The translations under genes and the position numbers were made by a program. Of a stretch of DNA of 6,557 nt, positions 5,025-6,557 are shown in pieces (position 1 is the first letter of the stretch; each line of letters opens with the position of its first letter). Source of the DNA: Alphaproteobacteria bacterium UBA5343 (GTDB lineage: Bacteria > Pseudomonadota > Alphaproteobacteria > RF32 > UBA5343); NCBI GenBank assembly GCA_002410125.1, contig DHQH01000050.1, forward strand, positions 29,086 to 35,642, written 5' to 3'. The notes below the pieces were generated by a model. It worked only from the letters and a program-made list of their open reading frames with translations. It searched no databases and was not told the origin of the DNA.

Positions 5025-5747
5025 TTAGTGATCGTGCAGTGCATCGCTTAAATAGATGCAACTTAACACGGTGTAAATAAATGCTTGTAATAAAGCAATA
5101 AATGTTTCAAACAAAATAATACAGCCATTGAATAGAACTGGTACAAGACCAGCTACACCAAGGGCAAAGACAAAACCTGCAATAATCTTTAACATGATAT
5201 GACCAACTGTCATATTAGCTACTAACCTTACAGTTAAGCTAAAAGGTTTTGATAAAAACGAAATCATCTCAATTGGGATAATAAGTGGAGCTAGGGCAAC
5301 TGGGATGCCTTTTGGCATAAAGGTATGTAGATAGCCCCATTTTTTCTTTTTGATTCCAACGATGATATTAACTATTAAACATAAAACTGATAATCCTCCA
5401 ACAGCTCCCATTTGAGAGGTGAAGGTATATGAATATGGTACAAGCCCTAATAAATTTCCAAGAGCTACAAACATAAATAAAGCAAAAATGAACGGGAAGA
5501 ATTTTTTACCTTCTGGTCCGACATTTTCTTTAAGTAGACTGCCTATAAACTCATAAAGCAACTCTGCTACTGATTGTAATGGCCCTGGTATTAATGATTT
5601 TTTTCTAGTTGCGAGGCCTAAAAATGTTACTGCAACTATAACTGCAATTACCATGAAGAGTGATGAGTTTGTGAATGAGACATCATAATCACCTATTTGA
5701 ATTGGAATTATTGGTTTGATTTCAAACTGTTCTACTGGACCTGACAT
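5025..5747 (-). CDS. atpB: ATP synthase F0 subunit a
   Basis: Subunit a is the membrane stator that forms the two proton half-channels beside the c-ring. At 240 residues it has the usual alphaproteobacterial length. The start region EQFEIKPIIPIQIGDYDVSFTNSS is typical of the class. There are several hydrophobic helices (about 28-47, 84-103, 115-132, 148-166, 178-202, 203-231). The essential Arg is Arg174 in LTVRLVANM (E. coli Arg210), with Asn178 and His183 after it; other conserved polar positions are Glu160 (PIE), Glu214 and Gln221 (LLQAFIYTVL). All key residues are present. Start: ATG 5747, 3 nt after the atpI stop, with AGGAG inside the end of atpI. It is the second gene of the F0 group and is followed by atpE. 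Confidence 0.97.
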   Translation of the reverse strand: MSGPVEQFEIKPIIPIQIGDYDVSFTNSSLFMVIAVIVAVTFLGLATRKKSLIPGPLQSVAELLYEFIGSLLKENVGPEGKKFFPFIFALFMFVALGNLLGLVPYSYTFTSQMGAVGGLSVLCLIVNIIVGIKKKKWGYLHTFMPKGIPVALAPLIIPIEMISFLSKPFSLTVRLVANMTVGHIMLKIIAGFVFALGVAGLVPVLFNGCIILFETFIALLQAFIYTVLSCIYLSDALHDH

Positions 5748-5750
5748 ATT

Positions 5751-6056
5751 TTACTTATTCTCCTCTTCACGAGATTTAACAAATTTGTAAATATTTAATA
5801 TACCAGCTATACACCCTAAAAATAAAAATATAATTAAGAAAATCGGGGACTTATTAAAGCTTATATCTAAAAAACGACCAATACAGCCTCCAACTAAAAC
5901 TCCAGAGAATAGCTCCATACCTATTCTTAGACCCATTTTTGAAGCATAAAGAAAGGAATTTCTATCTTGCTCTTTTACTTCTTTCTTACCTATCTTATCC
6001 TTGGTCTTTGCGATTTTTTCTGATAGCTCGTCTAATTTTTCTTGATCTTTGCTCAT
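5751..6056 (-). CDS. atpI: AtpI, F0F1 ATP synthase assembly protein
   Basis: AtpI is a small membrane protein that helps assemble the c-ring or the complete enzyme. This 101-residue copy has a charged, soluble N-terminus (1-33, rich in Lys, Glu and Asp) and two membrane helices (about 43-64 and 71-92). The conserved stretch is ELFSGVLVGGCIGRFLD (49-64), followed by K-S-P-I-F and GCIAGILNIYKF (81-92), the typical AtpI pattern. GGAGG stands 4 nt upstream of ATG 6056. The ATG overlaps the TGA of the DsbA-family gene in an ATGA junction, so translation of atpI is probably coupled to that gene. It leads the F0 gene group, as usual in alphaproteobacteria. Confidence 0.94.
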   Translation of the reverse strand: MSKDQEKLDELSEKIAKTKDKIGKKEVKEQDRNSFLYASKMGLRIGMELFSGVLVGGCIGRFLDISFNKSPIFLIIFLFLGCIAGILNIYKFVKSREEENK

Positions 6057-6557
6057 TTAGCCTCCAATTCTGCTAATTTTTTATCAATGGTAGCGGCAAA
6101 TAAATCGTAAGAAACAGCACCTCTGATAATGTCATATTTGCTTTTACCATTATCAACTACAAAACTTGGAGTTCCGCCGATTTGATATTTATTAATAACT
6201 TTTTGTCTTTCTGCCATAATGCCATCAAGCAATGCTTTATTTCCAAGACAGGTTTTTACTTGTTCTTCGCTCATACCAGCAGCATAAGCATATTGATTTA
6301 ACATTTCTTTGCTGTTTCTAGCTCTTGCCCATTTGAATTGGTTTGCCATTAAAGTATCTACAAAGCTTTCATGCTGATTTTTATCAATACATCTGGTTAG
6401 CATTGAAGCAGCCCCTGCTAAACCTCCTAATGGGAAGTCTGAGAATACGAGTTTTAACTTTCCTTTATTGATATAATTTTCTTTTAGCTGTGGAGCAATT
6501 TTAGTATGGAAAGTTGCACAATGACCACAGGTAAATGAAGAAAATTCATAAAGAGTG
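6053..6557 (-). CDS. DsbA-family thiol:disulfide oxidoreductase, C-terminal part
   Basis: The frame is open to the window edge, so the N-terminus and any signal peptide are missing; 167 residues are visible. Reading back from 6557, the protein runs T-L-Y-E-F-S-S-F-T-C-G-H-C-A-T-F-H, which is the thioredoxin-fold active site C-x-x-C (CGHC, bases 6518-6529). The cis-proline loop G-G-T-P-S-F lies near bases 6167-6175, and an alpha-helical insertion with two more Cys (LTRC and VKTC) lies between. The family acts in the periplasm, oxidising or shuffling disulfides of secreted proteins. Most DsbA proteins carry CPHC; CGHC is the PDI-type dipeptide and may shift redox potential. A Met at 6403 is internal, not the start, because the active site lies upstream of it. 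It overlaps atpI by 4 nt. Confidence 0.9.
   Translation of the reverse strand, partial: TLYEFSSFTCGHCATFHTKIAPQLKENYINKGKLKLVFSDFPLGGLAGAASMLTRCIDKNQHESFVDTLMANQFKWARARNSKEMLNQYAYAAGMSEEQVKTCLGNKALLDGIMAERQKVINKYQIGGTPSFVVDNGKSKYDIIRGAVSYDLFAATIDKKLAELEAK

Noticed and set aside
6053..6403. Short 116-residue gene starting at Met 6403
   Set aside because: The same frame continues upstream to the window edge and encodes the CGHC active site, so 6403 is an internal Met of a truncated DsbA-like gene.
1..6557. CRISPR array, insertion sequence, phage or toxin-antitoxin genes
   Set aside because: No spaced direct repeats, transposase or integrase motifs, or small paired ORFs were seen; nearly all the sequence is explained by housekeeping genes.

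Overview
The window is an AT-rich piece of an alphaproteobacterial chromosome. Evidence for this is an F0 operon in the order atpI-atpB-atpE-b'-b with no F1 genes next to it, the paired b and b' subunits, a Rickettsia-like c subunit, an RlmE with the basic N-terminal extension seen in alphaproteobacteria, and Ppx/GppA proteins with the PEEEARL and AGCAI-type motifs of that class. The low GC and A/T-ending codons suggest a host-associated lineage (Rickettsiales, Holosporales or gut RF32-like). I cannot name the genus. The standard genetic code fits: TAA, TAG and TGA all end genes.

Layout. Positions 1-1087 (+ strand) hold the last 47 codons of one Ppx/GppA family protein and then, one base after its stop, a complete second Ppx/GppA protein (146-1087). 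Positions 1088-1341 are a non-coding convergent spacer with two inverted repeats and a strong bidirectional terminator (1307-1333). Everything from 6557 down to 1342 is on the minus strand and could be one transcription unit: a partial DsbA-family thiol oxidoreductase, atpI (4-nt overlap), atpB, atpE, b' (atpF2/atpX), b (atpF), then rlmE and an RsmB/NOP-family methyltransferase. A possible internal promoter lies in the 81-bp gap before rlmE.

Functionally the minus strand joins the membrane proton channel of ATP synthase (a, b, b', c and the assembly factor AtpI) to two rRNA-modification-type proteins. The plus strand carries phosphatase-family proteins linked to (p)ppGpp and polyphosphate.

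I find no mobile element, CRISPR array, tRNA or clearly new system. The points most worth a second look are: (i) the RsmB-like protein has Ser in place of the motif VI catalytic Cys, with further changes in its SAM loop and motif IV; (ii) the tandem Ppx/GppA pair, whose second member has lost a conserved glycine motif; (iii) a large stem-loop with two alternative inner stems between atpE and b'; (iv) a glycine-poor, Trp-containing c subunit.
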